64,000 nucleotides of DNA from an uncultured Hyphomicrobiales bacterium (GCA_903828145.1 CAIKKY010000006.1:62001-126000); one strand, 5' to 3'. Shown: positions 1-8,507, numbered from the stretch's first letter. The notes: a model not told the origin generated them from the sequence alone. Numbers and translations are program-made.

Positions 1-110
1 ACGGCGTTGCGGGTGACACCTTCTCCGAGAACTCCGGCAATCTGGCTGGCGCTCAGCCCTTCGAGCCACAATTTCCGCAACAGCTCGACGCGCTCTTCAG
101 TCCAGCCCAT
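1..110 (-). CDS. gcrA: GcrA cell-cycle regulator, N-terminal fragment
   Basis: Reverse-strand ATG at 110 opens a frame that runs off the left edge, giving about 36 residues beginning MGWTEERVELLRKLWLEGLS. The W-T-E-E-R-V-E-L-L-R-K-L-W pattern followed by SASQIAGVLG is the N-terminal helix-turn-helix of GcrA, the alphaproteobacterial cell-cycle regulator that works with sigma70 at CcrM-methylated promoters. Only the DNA-binding start is visible; the rest lies outside the window. Family call is secure from the motif, but completeness cannot be judged. Confidence 0.85.
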   Translation of the reverse strand, partial: MGWTEERVELLRKLWLEGLSASQIAGVLGEGVTRNA

Positions 111-482
111 CACCTGTCGGTTCCTCCAGTTCGGTCCAAGGCAGCGGCGCCCATCAAATAGTGGCCGTACACAAAACGGCCGCAAACGTGCGACTAAGCG
201 ATACTCTACGCATCGTAGGTCGAAGGGGTCCGCCACACGACATATCGTGTTCCCAACGCCTGAATACTACACAGTCGCAGGAATCAGGATCAAGGGCACC
301 CGCCGATTTACCTGGGGGATAAGCCGCCTTCCTTGTGGAAAGCTGGCCTTGCCGTGGCCTGGGCTTTGAATTGACTTGCAAGCCCGGCAAAGTGCATATG
401 GAGCCTCCGCACGCCTTGATGAAAGTCAAGGGCGAGCACATGATTCATCACCGTATTGTCATCTTGAGAAAGGGTCAGCCCC
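111..482. other. Divergent intergenic region gcrA / argD
   Basis: These 372 bases separate the divergently transcribed gcrA and argD and must hold both promoters. I see no convincing small gene. Short open frames here lack a ribosome-binding site and a recognisable product. The best promoter candidate for argD is listed separately. Confidence 0.5.
371..400 (+). promoter_or_regulatory. Candidate sigma70 promoter for argD
   Basis: TTGACT at 371-376 followed after 17-18 bases by GCATAT/CATATG (394-400) resembles a housekeeping -35/-10 pair about 80 bases upstream of the argD start codon. This is pattern matching only. Confidence 0.4.
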
Positions 483-1670
483 ATGTCCGCGCTTTTCGGT
501 ACGTATGCCCGGTCGCCGCTTGCTTTTGAGCGGGGCGAGGGCGTGCGACTGTTCAGCCAGGACGGGACGCCATTTCTCGATTTTCATTCCGGCATTGCCG
601 TTAATGCGCTGGGCCATAGCGACCCGCATATGGTTGAGGCGCTGAAACAGGCGGCCGAACGGGTCTGGCATACCTCCAACGTCTTCACCATTCCGGAACA
701 GGAACGGCTTGCGCAGCGGCTCGTTGAAACGACCTTTGCCGATGCGGTGTTCTTCACCAATTCGGGTACCGAGGCCATTGAGTGCGCGATCAAGACCGCG
801 CGGCGCCATTTCTTTGACAAGGGCGAAAAAGACCGGTTCGAGATCATCGGCTTTACCGGTTCGTTCCATGGCCGCTCGACCGGGGCGCTCGCCGCCATGG
901 GCAATGCGGCCTATCTCGAAGGCTTCGGCCTGCCGCTTCCGGGTTTCCGGCATGTGGCCCCCGGCAGGATCGAGCTCGTTGAGGCGGCCATCACGCCCCA
1001 GACCTGCGCCATTATCATTGAGCCGGTGCAGGGCGAGGGCGGCTGCACGGCGATGCCGGTCGAGTACATGCGGGCATTGCGTGCCCTCTGTGACCGGCAC
1101 GGTATCCTGTTGATCCTCGATGAAGTGCAATGCGGCTATGGCCGGACAGGGCGCTTTTTTGCCTATGAATGGTCCGGCATTACGCCCGATATCATGGCAG
1201 TCGCCAAGGGCATTGGCGCGGGCTTCCCGCTCGGGGCGTGCCTCGCCACGGCCGCTGTCGCCAAGTCCATGGTGCCCGGCACCCATGGCTCGACCTATGG
1301 CGGCAATCCGTTGGCGTCGTCGGTTGGCAATGCCGTGCTCGATCGCATGCTGGCGCCGGGCTTTTTCGCCCATGTCGAAAGGGTCGGCGCGCACCTGCAC
1401 TGGAAGCTCCAGCAACTGCAGCAGCGCTACGCGCACCACCTTCTTGAAATCCGCGGGCGTGGCCTGTTGACCGGCATCAAGATCGCCACGCCCGTGCGCG
1501 ATTTCTCCGTGCGGCTGCGCGACACCCACCACATGCTGGCCCAGCCGGCCGGCGACAATGTGCTGCGCCTCATTCCGCCGCTCGTCATCACCGAAGGGGA
1601 GATTGACGAGGGCGTGGAGACGCTGGCCGCCGCTTTCGAGGCGATGGACCGCGAAAAAGCGAGCGCCTGA
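483..1670 (+). CDS. argD: Acetylornithine aminotransferase
   Basis: A 395-residue class III PLP aminotransferase that converts N-acetylglutamate semialdehyde to N-acetylornithine in arginine synthesis (often also N-succinyl-diaminopimelate in lysine synthesis). Visible features are the FTNSGTEAIE cofactor loop near residue 98, the LDEVQCGYGRTG aspartate motif near 215, and the Schiff-base lysine in AVAKGIGAGFPLG near 242. Length is normal for ArgD. The ATG at 483 follows an AAAGGG ribosome-binding site. argF starts 57 bases downstream on the same strand, the usual alphaproteobacterial argD-argF order. Confidence 0.93.
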   Translation: MSALFGTYARSPLAFERGEGVRLFSQDGTPFLDFHSGIAVNALGHSDPHMVEALKQAAERVWHTSNVFTIPEQERLAQRLVETTFADAVFFTNSGTEAIECAIKTARRHFFDKGEKDRFEIIGFTGSFHGRSTGALAAMGNAAYLEGFGLPLPGFRHVAPGRIELVEAAITPQTCAIIIEPVQGEGGCTAMPVEYMRALRALCDRHGILLILDEVQCGYGRTGRFFAYEWSGITPDIMAVAKGIGAGFPLGACLATAAVAKSMVPGTHGSTYGGNPLASSVGNAVLDRMLAPGFFAHVERVGAHLHWKLQQLQQRYAHHLLEIRGRGLLTGIKIATPVRDFSVRLRDTHHMLAQPAGDNVLRLIPPLVITEGEIDEGVETLAAAFEAMDREKASA

Positions 1671-1727
1671 CCGCCGAAGTCCCAGCCTGAACCACGCTTT
1701 TCAGCGTCCCCATTACGGAGAGGTCTG

Positions 1728-2657
1728 ATGACCACCCCCCGGCACTTTTTGAATCTAGACGATTTCGACGTCGATACCCTGCGCGGCATGTTGAACCAGG
1801 CCAACGAGCTGAAGCGCCGCCTCAAGGCGGGCGACCGGCCGCTGCTGCTCAAGGACAAGGTGCTCGCGATGATTTTCGAGCGCCAATCCACCCGCACCCG
1901 TGTCAGCTTCGATGTCGGCATGCGGCAGCTCGGTGGGGAAACCCTGTTTCTCTCCGGCTCCGAAATGCAGTTGAGCCGCGAGGAAACGCTGGCCGATACC
2001 GCGCGCGTCATGTCGCGTTATGTCGATGCGATCATGATCCGCATCCTCACCCATGCCGATCTCCTGGAGCTGGCCGAGGCGGCCACGGTGCCCGTTATCA
2101 ACGGCCTCACCCGTAGGGCCCATCCCTGCCAGGTCATGGCCGATGTCATGACCTTCGAGGAGCGTCGCGGCAGCCTGAAGGGCGCCAAGGTGGCCTGGGT
2201 CGGCGACAGCAATAACGTGCTCGCCAGCTGGGTGAACGCGGCTGAGCTGTTTGGCGCCAATCTCACCATTGCCGTGCCCGAAGACTATTGGCCCGAAAAG
2301 GACCTCCTGGGCGATATCCGGAAGGCCGGTGCCGCCGTGCGTCTGATCGAAGATCCCGAGGAAGCCGTCAAAGACGCTGACCTCGTTATTACCGATACCT
2401 GGGTATCGATGGGCGATACCGACGCCGCCGAACGCCGCCGGGTCTTGAAACCGTATCAGGTGAACGCCCATCTGATGGGACTTGCCGATAAAGAGGCGCT
2501 GTTCATGCACTGCCTGCCGGCGCACCGGGGCGATGAAGTGACCGACGACATTATCGACGGGCCGCAATCGGTGGTGTGGGACGAGGCGGAGAACCGCCTG
2601 CATGCCCAGAAGGCCATCCTGTGCTGGTGCCTCGGCGCCGACCGGCAGAACATCTAG
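1728..2657 (+). CDS. argF: Ornithine carbamoyltransferase
   Basis: A 309-residue cytoplasmic enzyme that forms citrulline from ornithine and carbamoyl phosphate. The carbamoyl-phosphate loop STRTR is near residues 53-57, HPCQ near 131, and the ornithine-binding HCLPAHRG loop near 261. [11 protein letters not shown] marks the start of the second domain. Start ATG at 1728 is preceded by GGAGAGG. It sits between argD and hslO, an arrangement common in Rhizobiales. Confidence 0.95.
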   Translation: MTTPRHFLNLDDFDVDTLRGMLNQANELKRRLKAGDRPLLLKDKVLAMIFERQSTRTRVSFDVGMRQLGGETLFLSGSEMQLSREETLADTARVMSRYVDAIMIRILTHADLLELAEAATVPVINGLTRRAHPCQVMADVMTFEERRGSLKGAKVAWVGDSNNVLASWVNAAELFGANLTIAVPEDYWPEKDLLGDIRKAGAAVRLIEDPEEAVKDADLVITDTWVSMGDTDAAERRRVLKPYQVNAHLMGLADKEALFMHCLPAHRGDEVTDDIIDGPQSVVWDEAENRLHAQKAILCWCLGADRQNI

Positions 2658-2688
2658 CCCTGTCGGGCGTTTGAACCCCAATCCCGCC

Positions 2689-2718
2689 GGGGCCGGGCCA
2701 TTGACCTGGCCGGGCCCC
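2689..2718. other. Strong intergenic hairpin between argF and hslO
   Basis: Arms 2689-2700 and 2707-2718 form a 12-base stem with one G-G mismatch around a 6-base loop (ttgacc). No T-run follows on either strand, so it could be a transcript-stabilising or processing hairpin rather than a classical terminator. Confidence 0.45.
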
Positions 2719-2744
2719 CGCGCCCTTACGTGAAGGAATAGCCG

Positions 2745-3737
2745 ATGAGCACTGCCGATTTGTCCGCGTTTGGTCTCGATCGGCCGGAATCCGGCGATGA
2801 TGTCGTGGTGCCGTTCACGCTCGATCGGCTCGATTGTCGCGGCCGCATTGTGCGGCTCGGCCCCACGCTGAACTCGATCCTCAACCGCCACAATTACCCC
2901 GCGCCGGTGGCACGGCTTTTGGGCGAAGCGGTCGTCCTCGCTTCGCTCATCGGCTCGTCGCTGAAATTTGAGGGCCGGTTCATTCTCCAGACCCAGACCG
3001 ATGGGCCGGTGAACCTTCTGGTCGTTGATCTCGATGCGCCCGATGGGCTGCGCGGCTATGCCCGCTTCGATGCCGATGCGCTGCAGCAGGCGATCACGCG
3101 CGGCGAAACCCGGCCGGGCCAGCTGCTCGGCAAGGGGCACCTCGCGATGACTGTCGATCAGGGCGCCTATATGGAGCGCTATCAGGGCATCGTGGCGCTC
3201 GAGGGTGGCACGCTGGAAGATGTCGCCCACACCTATTTCAAGCAGTCCGAACAGATCCCCACGCTGGTCCGTCTGGCCGTGGCCGAGCATTCGCTCAAAG
3301 GCAGCGAGCCGCGCTGGCGTGCCGGGGGGGCGCTGGTGCAGTTCCTGCCGCCCCATGGCGAGCGCATGATGCCGGACCTGCCGGGCGACGGCAATTTTGA
3401 TAACCCGGAAACGGCGGACTCGAGCTTTGTCGAAGACGACAAGTGGACGACCACCCGCTCGCTGCTCGGTACGGTGGGGGACGATGAACTGGCCGACCCC
3501 GAACTTTCGGGCGAGCGCCTGCTGTTTCGGTTGTTCCACGAAACCGGGGTCCGGGTGTTCGATCCCGTGCCGCTCGAGGAGCGCTGCACCTGTTCGGCCG
3601 AGCGTATCGAGGCCATGCTGCAGGACAATTTCACCGCCGACGAGCGCATCGACATGGCTGTCGACGGTGAAATTGAAGTGATCTGCGAATTCTGCTCGGC
3701 GGATTACCACTTCCGTCCCGAGGAGTTCTCACACTAA
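2745..3737 (+). CDS. hslO: Redox-regulated chaperone Hsp33
   Basis: A 330-residue Hsp33 holdase, activated when oxidation releases zinc from its C-terminal cysteines. The zinc site is complete: Cys-Thr-Cys near residues 280-282 and Cys-Glu-Phe-Cys near 313-316, matching the CxC...CxxC spacing of the family. The N-terminal domain shows the usual LLGEAVVLASLIGSSLKFEG segment. ATG at 2745 follows GAAGGAATA. hslO next to argF is frequent in alphaproteobacteria. It ends 7 bases before the stop codon of convergent metZ. Confidence 0.94.
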   Translation: MSTADLSAFGLDRPESGDDVVVPFTLDRLDCRGRIVRLGPTLNSILNRHNYPAPVARLLGEAVVLASLIGSSLKFEGRFILQTQTDGPVNLLVVDLDAPDGLRGYARFDADALQQAITRGETRPGQLLGKGHLAMTVDQGAYMERYQGIVALEGGTLEDVAHTYFKQSEQIPTLVRLAVAEHSLKGSEPRWRAGGALVQFLPPHGERMMPDLPGDGNFDNPETADSSFVEDDKWTTTRSLLGTVGDDELADPELSGERLLFRLFHETGVRVFDPVPLEERCTCSAERIEAMLQDNFTADERIDMAVDGEIEVICEFCSADYHFRPEEFSH

Positions 3738-3744
3738 CGCCCGA

Positions 3745-4950
3745 TCAGACCTGGCTCAACCCGAACTCTAGGTCGCGGATCAGATCATCCGCGTCCTCAA
3801 GCCCCACGGACAGCCGCAGCAGGTTCGGCGTGATCCCGGATTCGAGCCGGGCTTCCTCGCTCAAACGCTGATGCGTCGTGGTGCGCGGATGCGTGATGAT
3901 CGATTTGGCATCGCCGAGATTGTTCGAGATCAGGATCACCGCCAAGGCGTCGGCCAGCCTGAACGCCTCCTCTTGGCCGCCCTTCACTTCGAGCGCAACC
4001 AGCGTTGAGCCGCCCGCCATCTGGCGCTGGGCCAGCTCATATTGCGGGTGCGCCTTGTGGTGGGGGTAGATGACGCGGGCGACTTTCGGATGATTGCCGA
4101 GGAAATCAGCAATTTTCCCGGCGCTCTCGGTGCTCTGGCGGACACGCAGCGACAGGGTTTCGAGCCCTTTGAGCAGCACCCAGGCGTTAAACGGCGCCAT
4201 GGAGGGGCCGGTCTGCCGGATGAAGGTGTGGATGTCGCCGCCGATCAGCTCCTTGCTGCCGAGGATCGCCCCACCCATCACGCGGCCCTGCCCATCGATA
4301 TGCTTGGTCGCCGAATAGCAGACGAGATCGGCCCCCAACGCCAGCGGCTTCTGCAGGATCGGCGTGGCAAACACATTGTCGACGATCAGCCTGGCCCCGC
4401 GCTCATGCGCGATTTTCGCCACCGCCGCGATATCCACGAGTTCAAGCGTCGGGTTGGTTGGGGTTTCGAGGAAGAACACCTTGGTATTGGGCCGCGCCGC
4501 CCGCGCAAAATTTTCAGGGTCGCGACCATCCACCAGCGTTGAGGCAACGCCCCAGCGCGGCAGATAGTCTTCAACCACATAGCGACACGAGCCAAAAAGG
4601 GCCCGGGCCGAAACCACATGGTCGCCCGCCCGCAGCTGGCTCATCAGCGCCGTCGTCACCGCGGCCATGCCGGTGGCGAGCCCGCGCGCAGCCTCAGCCC
4701 CTTCAAGCAGCGCCATGCGCGACTGGAACATGTCGACGGTCGGGTTCGAGAACCGCGAATAGATGTAGCCCGGGTCTTCGTTTTTGAAGCGCCGCTCGGC
4801 CGCACCGGAACTGGGGTAGATATAGCCCGAATTGAGGAACATGGCCTCGGAGGTTTCGCCATGCTGGCTGCGCTCGGTGCCGCCATGCACCATCTGTGTG
4901 GCGGCGGCACGAGCCTTGGGGTCGGCGAGGGGGTTCTTCGATTTCGTCAT
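3745..4950 (-). CDS. metZ: O-succinylhomoserine sulfhydrylase
   Basis: A 401-residue Cys/Met-metabolism PLP enzyme that makes homocysteine directly from O-succinylhomoserine and sulfide. The PLP lysine is in YSATKHIDGQG near residue 216; SRFSNPTVDMFQ and the ETPTNPTLE motif are also present. The TKHIDGQGRVMGG form and the alphaproteobacterial setting favour MetZ over cystathionine gamma-synthase or MetB. The leader carries a SAM-II riboswitch and an intrinsic terminator, so expression should fall when S-adenosylmethionine is plentiful, which fits methionine synthesis. Confidence 0.92.
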   Translation of the reverse strand: MTKSKNPLADPKARAAATQMVHGGTERSQHGETSEAMFLNSGYIYPSSGAAERRFKNEDPGYIYSRFSNPTVDMFQSRMALLEGAEAARGLATGMAAVTTALMSQLRAGDHVVSARALFGSCRYVVEDYLPRWGVASTLVDGRDPENFARAARPNTKVFFLETPTNPTLELVDIAAVAKIAHERGARLIVDNVFATPILQKPLALGADLVCYSATKHIDGQGRVMGGAILGSKELIGGDIHTFIRQTGPSMAPFNAWVLLKGLETLSLRVRQSTESAGKIADFLGNHPKVARVIYPHHKAHPQYELAQRQMAGGSTLVALEVKGGQEEAFRLADALAVILISNNLGDAKSIITHPRTTTHQRLSEEARLESGITPNLLRLSVGLEDADDLIRDLEFGLSQV

Positions 4951-4965
4951 GTCGAGTCCTCAAAA

Positions 4966-4999
4966 AGCAAAAACCGGCGCGCGGGCGAGCGGCCGGTTT
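4966..4999 (-). terminator. Riboswitch-linked intrinsic terminator in metZ leader
   Basis: On the reverse strand, arms at 4999-4992 and 4978-4971 form a perfect 8-base stem (AAACCGGC/GCCGGTTT) around a 13-base loop, followed by TTGCTTTTTG. It lies between the SAM-II aptamer and the metZ start codon, the position expected for a SAM-controlled attenuator. Confidence 0.75.
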
Positions 5000-5006
5000 C
5001 CCAAGA

Positions 5007-5062
5007 GGTTCCTTTAGCAATTTGTTTTAGGTGGCCGCAATGGAACCGGCCAAATCACCACC
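5007..5062 (-). promoter_or_regulatory. SAM-II riboswitch upstream of metZ
   Basis: Read on the reverse strand, the segment contains the conserved SAM-II core TGATTTGG, GCGGCCACC and TTGCTAAA. P1 is GGTGG (5062-5058) pairing with CCACC (5034-5030). The pseudoknot P2 pairs loop GGTTCC (5047-5042) with GGAACC (5012-5007). This is the alphaproteobacterial H-type pseudoknot aptamer for S-adenosylmethionine. It lies about 57 bases upstream of metZ and just ahead of an intrinsic terminator. Confidence 0.92.
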
Positions 5063-5083
5063 AGCGGGGAAAACCCCCGCTGG
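5061..5083 (-). other. GC hairpin abutting the SAM-II aptamer
   Basis: Arms 5061-5069 and 5075-5083 form a 9-base stem (ccagcgggg/ccccgctgg) with a 5-base loop, sharing two bases with the 5' strand of aptamer P1. It could compete with P1 folding or simply insulate the aptamer; the role is unknown. Confidence 0.5.
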
Positions 5084-5154
5084 GCACGCGCTATAAACCT
5101 GTGCCCGCTTGGCGTCAACGCCGCCTGTTGCTAGGGAAGGAGCCCAACGGGGCC

Positions 5155-6270
5155 ATGAACGTGGACAGCGAGCTATTTTCCAAAGGGGTCTTCCCCGCAC
5201 GCTACATTGAACGCCTGGCCGAGATGGGCGCCATACGCCCCGGCCGCGCCTTCGATGCCGATCAGGTGCAACCCGCGAGCCTCGATCTCCGGCTCGGCGA
5301 CGTGGCCTATCGCATCCGCTCGAGCTTTTTGCCCGGTCCCGATCATTCGGTGGCCGACCGCATTGAAAGCCTGAAGCTCCATGAACTCGATCTGACCCAC
5401 GGCGCGGTGCTCGAACGCAATTGCGTCTACCTTGTGCCGCTTGAGGAAAGCCTGCATCTGCCCGAGCACGTATCGGCGAGTGCCAATCCGAAAAGCTCCA
5501 CCGGGCGGCTCGATGTGTTCACGCGCGTTATCGGCGATCACGCGCGCGGTTTCGATATGCTGCCCGCCGGCTATACCGGCCCGCTCTACCTCGAAATCAG
5601 CCCCCGCACCTTTCCGGTGCGCGTGCGCCGGGGCTCGCGCCTGTCGCAGATGCGGTTCCGGCTCGGCGATTCCCGGCTCAGCGTGCATGAGCACCGCACG
5701 CTGCACCGCGTTGAAACGCTGGTGTTCGATGCCAACGCCGAAGTCGGCGAGGGCGTGCTGCTCTCGATCGATCTCAAGGGGGCGGAGCGCAACGGCCTCA
5801 TCGGCTTCCGCTCGAAGCGCCACACGGCAGTGATCGATATGGACATCAAGGATACGCTTGATGTGCTCGACTACTGGGAACCGCTGATCAATCGCGGGCA
5901 TGAGGAATTCATTCTCGATCCCGATGAGTTCTACATCCTCGTGAGCCGCGAAAGCGTGCATGTGCCGCCCGCCTACGCCGCTGAAATGGTGCCGTTTGAT
6001 CCGCTGGTGGGCGAATTCCGCGTGCATTACGCCGGGTTCTTCGATCCCGGTTTCGGCCATTCCGCTGCCGGAGGCACCGGGAGCCGCGCGGTGCTCGAAG
6101 TCAGAAGCCGCGAAGTGCCCTTCCTGCTTGGCCATGGCCAGACTATCGGACGGCTCATCTACGAGCGCCTCTCCGAAGCGCCCGACCGCCTCTATGGGGC
6201 GGGGGTGGGCTCAAACTACCAGGCTCAGACCCTCAAGCTCTCCAAGCACTTCAAACCGTTCTCGGTTTAA
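5155..6270 (+). CDS. dcd: dCTP deaminase, long alphaproteobacterial form
   Basis: A 371-residue 2'-deoxycytidine 5'-triphosphate deaminase, which supplies dUTP for thymidylate synthesis. The QPASLDLRLGD motif near residue 40 and ANPKSSTGRLDVFTRVI near 110 are the dCTP deaminase/dUTPase-fold signatures. The C-terminal half repeats a related fold (SIDLKG...IGFRSKRH), so the protein is about twice the length of E. coli Dcd, as usual in this class. I chose ATG 5155, after GGGAAGGAG at 5134-5142; the longer open frame upstream crosses the metZ leader and is not credible. Confidence 0.88.
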   Translation: MNVDSELFSKGVFPARYIERLAEMGAIRPGRAFDADQVQPASLDLRLGDVAYRIRSSFLPGPDHSVADRIESLKLHELDLTHGAVLERNCVYLVPLEESLHLPEHVSASANPKSSTGRLDVFTRVIGDHARGFDMLPAGYTGPLYLEISPRTFPVRVRRGSRLSQMRFRLGDSRLSVHEHRTLHRVETLVFDANAEVGEGVLLSIDLKGAERNGLIGFRSKRHTAVIDMDIKDTLDVLDYWEPLINRGHEEFILDPDEFYILVSRESVHVPPAYAAEMVPFDPLVGEFRVHYAGFFDPGFGHSAAGGTGSRAVLEVRSREVPFLLGHGQTIGRLIYERLSEAPDRLYGAGVGSNYQAQTLKLSKHFKPFSV

Positions 6271-6320
6271 AAGATACGGAAAAACCTGTAATCCTTGTCC
6301 CCCTTGCGTGGCTGGGGGGC

Positions 6321-6620
6321 TTGAGACATGGCGATGGAACGCGCACGACCGAGGGCTTTACCACTCTCGATGAATTTCTCAACGAAGAGGGTAGTCTTGC
6401 CGAAACGGAAGCCGTTGCGATCAAGGAGGTAATCGCGTGGCAATTGCGTCAGGCCATGGCCGAAAAGAAGCTGTCGCAGCGCGCGCTTGCCGAGGCGATG
6501 GGGACAAGCCGCACCCAGATTGCGCGCCTCCTGGACCCGGATGACGGGAACGTCACCCTGGGAACCCTTCAGCGCGCCGCCCGGGTTATCGGTCGGCAAT
6601 TGCGGGTTGAGCTGATCTGA
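6321..6620 (+). CDS. HigA-like XRE-family regulator without toxin partner
   Basis: A 99-residue protein with LDEFLNEEG at its start and a helix-turn-helix near residues 50-85 (LSQRALAEAMGTSRTQIARLLDP). This is the layout of short HigA/XRE antitoxins: a 35-residue lead, a Cro-like HTH and a RQLRVEL tail. No in-frame ATG precedes the conserved part, so I place the start at TTG 6321 behind CTGGGGGG. Such genes usually follow a HigB/RelE-type toxin, but only 50 bases separate it from dcd and no toxin frame is visible either side. It may be a solitary regulator or the remnant of a toxin-antitoxin pair. Confidence 0.7.
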   Translation: MRHGDGTRTTEGFTTLDEFLNEEGSLAETEAVAIKEVIAWQLRQAMAEKKLSQRALAEAMGTSRTQIARLLDPDDGNVTLGTLQRAARVIGRQLRVELI

Positions 6621-6624
6621 ACCC

Positions 6625-7653
6625 TCACTCGCCCCGCTTCATCCCCGGGTGCACCGAGCGGTCGAGGATACTGCGGTCGAAGCCGGTCTTGTCGAGCCCC
6701 AGCACGGCAGCGGTGGAGCCGACGATCAGCGGATCCGGCCCATGAATCACATGATGGTCCTTGCCAGGGTAATCCACGGCGCCCAGCACCACCTGCATGG
6801 CATTGAGCCGTGCCCGGCGCTTGTCGTCGGATTTGATGATGGTCCAGGGCGCATCAGCGGTGTCGGTGTAAAAGAACATCGCCTCTTTGGCCTCGGTATA
6901 GGCATCCCATTTATCGAGGCTGGCCCGATCAATGGGCGAGAGTTTCCATTGCTTGAGCGGATCGCTCTCCCGCGCTTTGAAGCGGCGGGCCTGCTCTTCG
7001 CGCGTGACGGAGAACCAGAATTTGAACAGCCTGATGCCCGAGCGCACCAGCATGCGTTCGAGATCGGGCGTCTCGCGCATGAATTCGAGATAGTCCTGCG
7101 GCGTGCAAAAGCCCATGACGCGCTCAACCCCGGCACGATTGTACCAGGAGCGATCAAAGAAGACGATTTCCCCGCCTGCCGGTAATTGGCCGATATAGCG
7201 CTGGAAATACCATTGGCTGCGCTCGACCTCGGTGGGCTTTTCAAGCGCCACCACGCGCGCGCCGCGCGGATTGAGGTGCTCCATGAAGCGCTTGATCGTG
7301 CCGCCCTTACCGGCGGCATCACGGCCTTCGAAAATCATGACGATCTTCTGGCGGCTCTCTTTGACAAAATTCTGCAGCTTCAGAAGCTCGACCTGCAAAG
7401 GCAGGACATGGGCGAGATAGTCTTTCTCGCTCATCCGCGTGCGATAGGGGTAGAGGCCCGTCTCAAAGGCTTCGCGGATCGCTGCCGGATCATGGCGCAT
7501 CTCGGTGATTGAACGCTGCTGCCTACGGTGCGGCCCGCTTGCGGCCAAGGCGGCACTGGCTTCCATAATGGGTCGCGCGGCATCAGGCATGGCCTGCGGC
7601 ACAGTCGTCGGCGACGCCTCGTCATCCTGCCCAGCTTCCGGGTCGTCCTGCAT
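6625..7653 (-). CDS. ppk2: Polyphosphate kinase 2
   Basis: A 342-residue PPK2-family enzyme that transfers phosphate between polyphosphate and nucleoside diphosphates. Walker A is EGRDAAGKGGTIKRF near residue 112, and the lid/Walker B region shows FFDRSWYNRAGVERVMGF near 170. The single domain is preceded by a roughly 75-residue disordered acidic extension. ATG 7653 has AAGGAGG seven bases upstream on the reverse strand. A near-ideal FNR/FixK box lies about 60 bases upstream of the start, suggesting induction when oxygen is low. Confidence 0.92.
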   Translation of the reverse strand: MQDDPEAGQDDEASPTTVPQAMPDAARPIMEASAALAASGPHRRQQRSITEMRHDPAAIREAFETGLYPYRTRMSEKDYLAHVLPLQVELLKLQNFVKESRQKIVMIFEGRDAAGKGGTIKRFMEHLNPRGARVVALEKPTEVERSQWYFQRYIGQLPAGGEIVFFDRSWYNRAGVERVMGFCTPQDYLEFMRETPDLERMLVRSGIRLFKFWFSVTREEQARRFKARESDPLKQWKLSPIDRASLDKWDAYTEAKEAMFFYTDTADAPWTIIKSDDKRRARLNAMQVVLGAVDYPGKDHHVIHGPDPLIVGSTAAVLGLDKTGFDRSILDRSVHPGMKRGE

Positions 7654-7703
7654 CAACCATCCTCCTTGCGCCTCAGCGGTATGTCAGCGCCGATCCTGCG
7701 TGC

Positions 7704-7727
7704 GGGACTTGACCTGCATCAAGTCCC
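7704..7727 (-). promoter_or_regulatory. FNR/FixK-type box upstream of ppk2
   Basis: The core TTGACCTGCATCAA at 7709-7722 fits TTGA-N6-TCAA and sits within a perfect 9-base inverted repeat (GGGACTTGA...TCAAGTCCC). Its centre is 62 bases upstream of the ppk2 ATG; a class II site at -41.5 would give a 5' leader of about 20 bases with TGACAT near -10. No T-run follows on the reverse strand, so it is unlikely to be only the terminator of the upstream SDR gene. Confidence 0.65.
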
Positions 7728-7744
7728 CCGACGTCTCCGCAGCC

Positions 7745-8506
7745 CTACCCGGCGAAACGGGCCGTCAGCCCGCCATCGGCGACCCAGTTGGCACCCGTGA
7801 CGAAACTGGCCTCATCGGACAGGAGAAAGGCCACGCAATTGGCGATTTCCATCGGCTTGGCCATCCGGCGCATGGGATGCACCTCGATTACCTTGTCGCG
7901 GAGCGCCGGATCGGCATTGGCAAAGTAATCCTGCACCAGAAAGGTCTCGGTATAGCCTGGCGACAGCGCGTTGACCCGGACCTGAAACGGGCCCATTTCG
8001 AGCGCCAGCGAGCGGGTGAGCCCCACCAGCCCCGATTTCGCCGCCGCATAGGGGAAGAACCCCGGATAGGTCATGTCGGCATGCACCGACGCGATATTGA
8101 CGATGGACCCGGCCTTTGCCGCCTTCATGGCGGGGAGCATAGCTCGGGCCACCAGCCAGGCCGACTTGAGATCGACGGCAAACACATCGTCCCATTGCTC
8201 CTCGGTCATGGTGACCGGATCGGCATAAGAGTTGCGCCCAGCGTTGTTCACGAGCCCGGTCACTGCGCCAAAGCGCGAAACGGCCGCGTCGTGGGCGGCG
8301 GCAATCGCCCCGGCATCGCGAATATCAGCGGGCTGGAACAGCACCCGCTCCGAGTTCAGGCTCTGGGCAAACGCCTGCCCGGCCGCCACATCGATATCGA
8401 GAAAGCTGACTGTCGCACCCTCGGCGAGGGATTTTTCCACCACCGCCGCACCGATACCCCGGCTACCGCCGGTCACGAGGACATGCTGGTTGTCGAGCCG
8501 CCCCAT
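7745..8506 (-). CDS. Short-chain dehydrogenase/reductase, sugar-acid island
   Basis: A 253-residue classical SDR with the NAD(P) motif TGGSRGIG near residue 12, NNAG near 87 and catalytic YxxxK as YAAAKSG near 150. The aspartate in FLDID after beta-2 suggests an NAD preference. The start is ATG 8506 (MGRLDNQ), one base after the stop of the dehydratase gene; a longer frame overlaps that gene and is rejected. As the last gene of a transporter-dehydratase operon it probably oxidises a sugar to a lactone or aldonate. The substrate is unknown. Confidence 0.85.
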   Translation of the reverse strand: MGRLDNQHVLVTGGSRGIGAAVVEKSLAEGATVSFLDIDVAAGQAFAQSLNSERVLFQPADIRDAGAIAAAHDAAVSRFGAVTGLVNNAGRNSYADPVTMTEEQWDDVFAVDLKSAWLVARAMLPAMKAAKAGSIVNIASVHADMTYPGFFPYAAAKSGLVGLTRSLALEMGPFQVRVNALSPGYTETFLVQDYFANADPALRDKVIEVHPMRRMAKPMEIANCVAFLLSDEASFVTGANWVADGGLTARFAG

Positions 8507-8507
8507 T

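Noticed and set aside
1755-3710. A 651-codon antisense frame across argF and hslO
   Set aside because: Shadow frame of well-recognised genes on the other strand, a normal consequence of high GC.
4618-5154. Upstream extension of the dcd frame
   Set aside because: It would cross the metZ start and riboswitch; conserved dcd sequence begins after ATG 5155, which has a ribosome-binding site.
7704-7727. Reading the inverted repeat before ppk2 only as a terminator
   Set aside because: No T-run follows on the reverse strand and the core fits an FNR-type site with correct spacing to ppk2.
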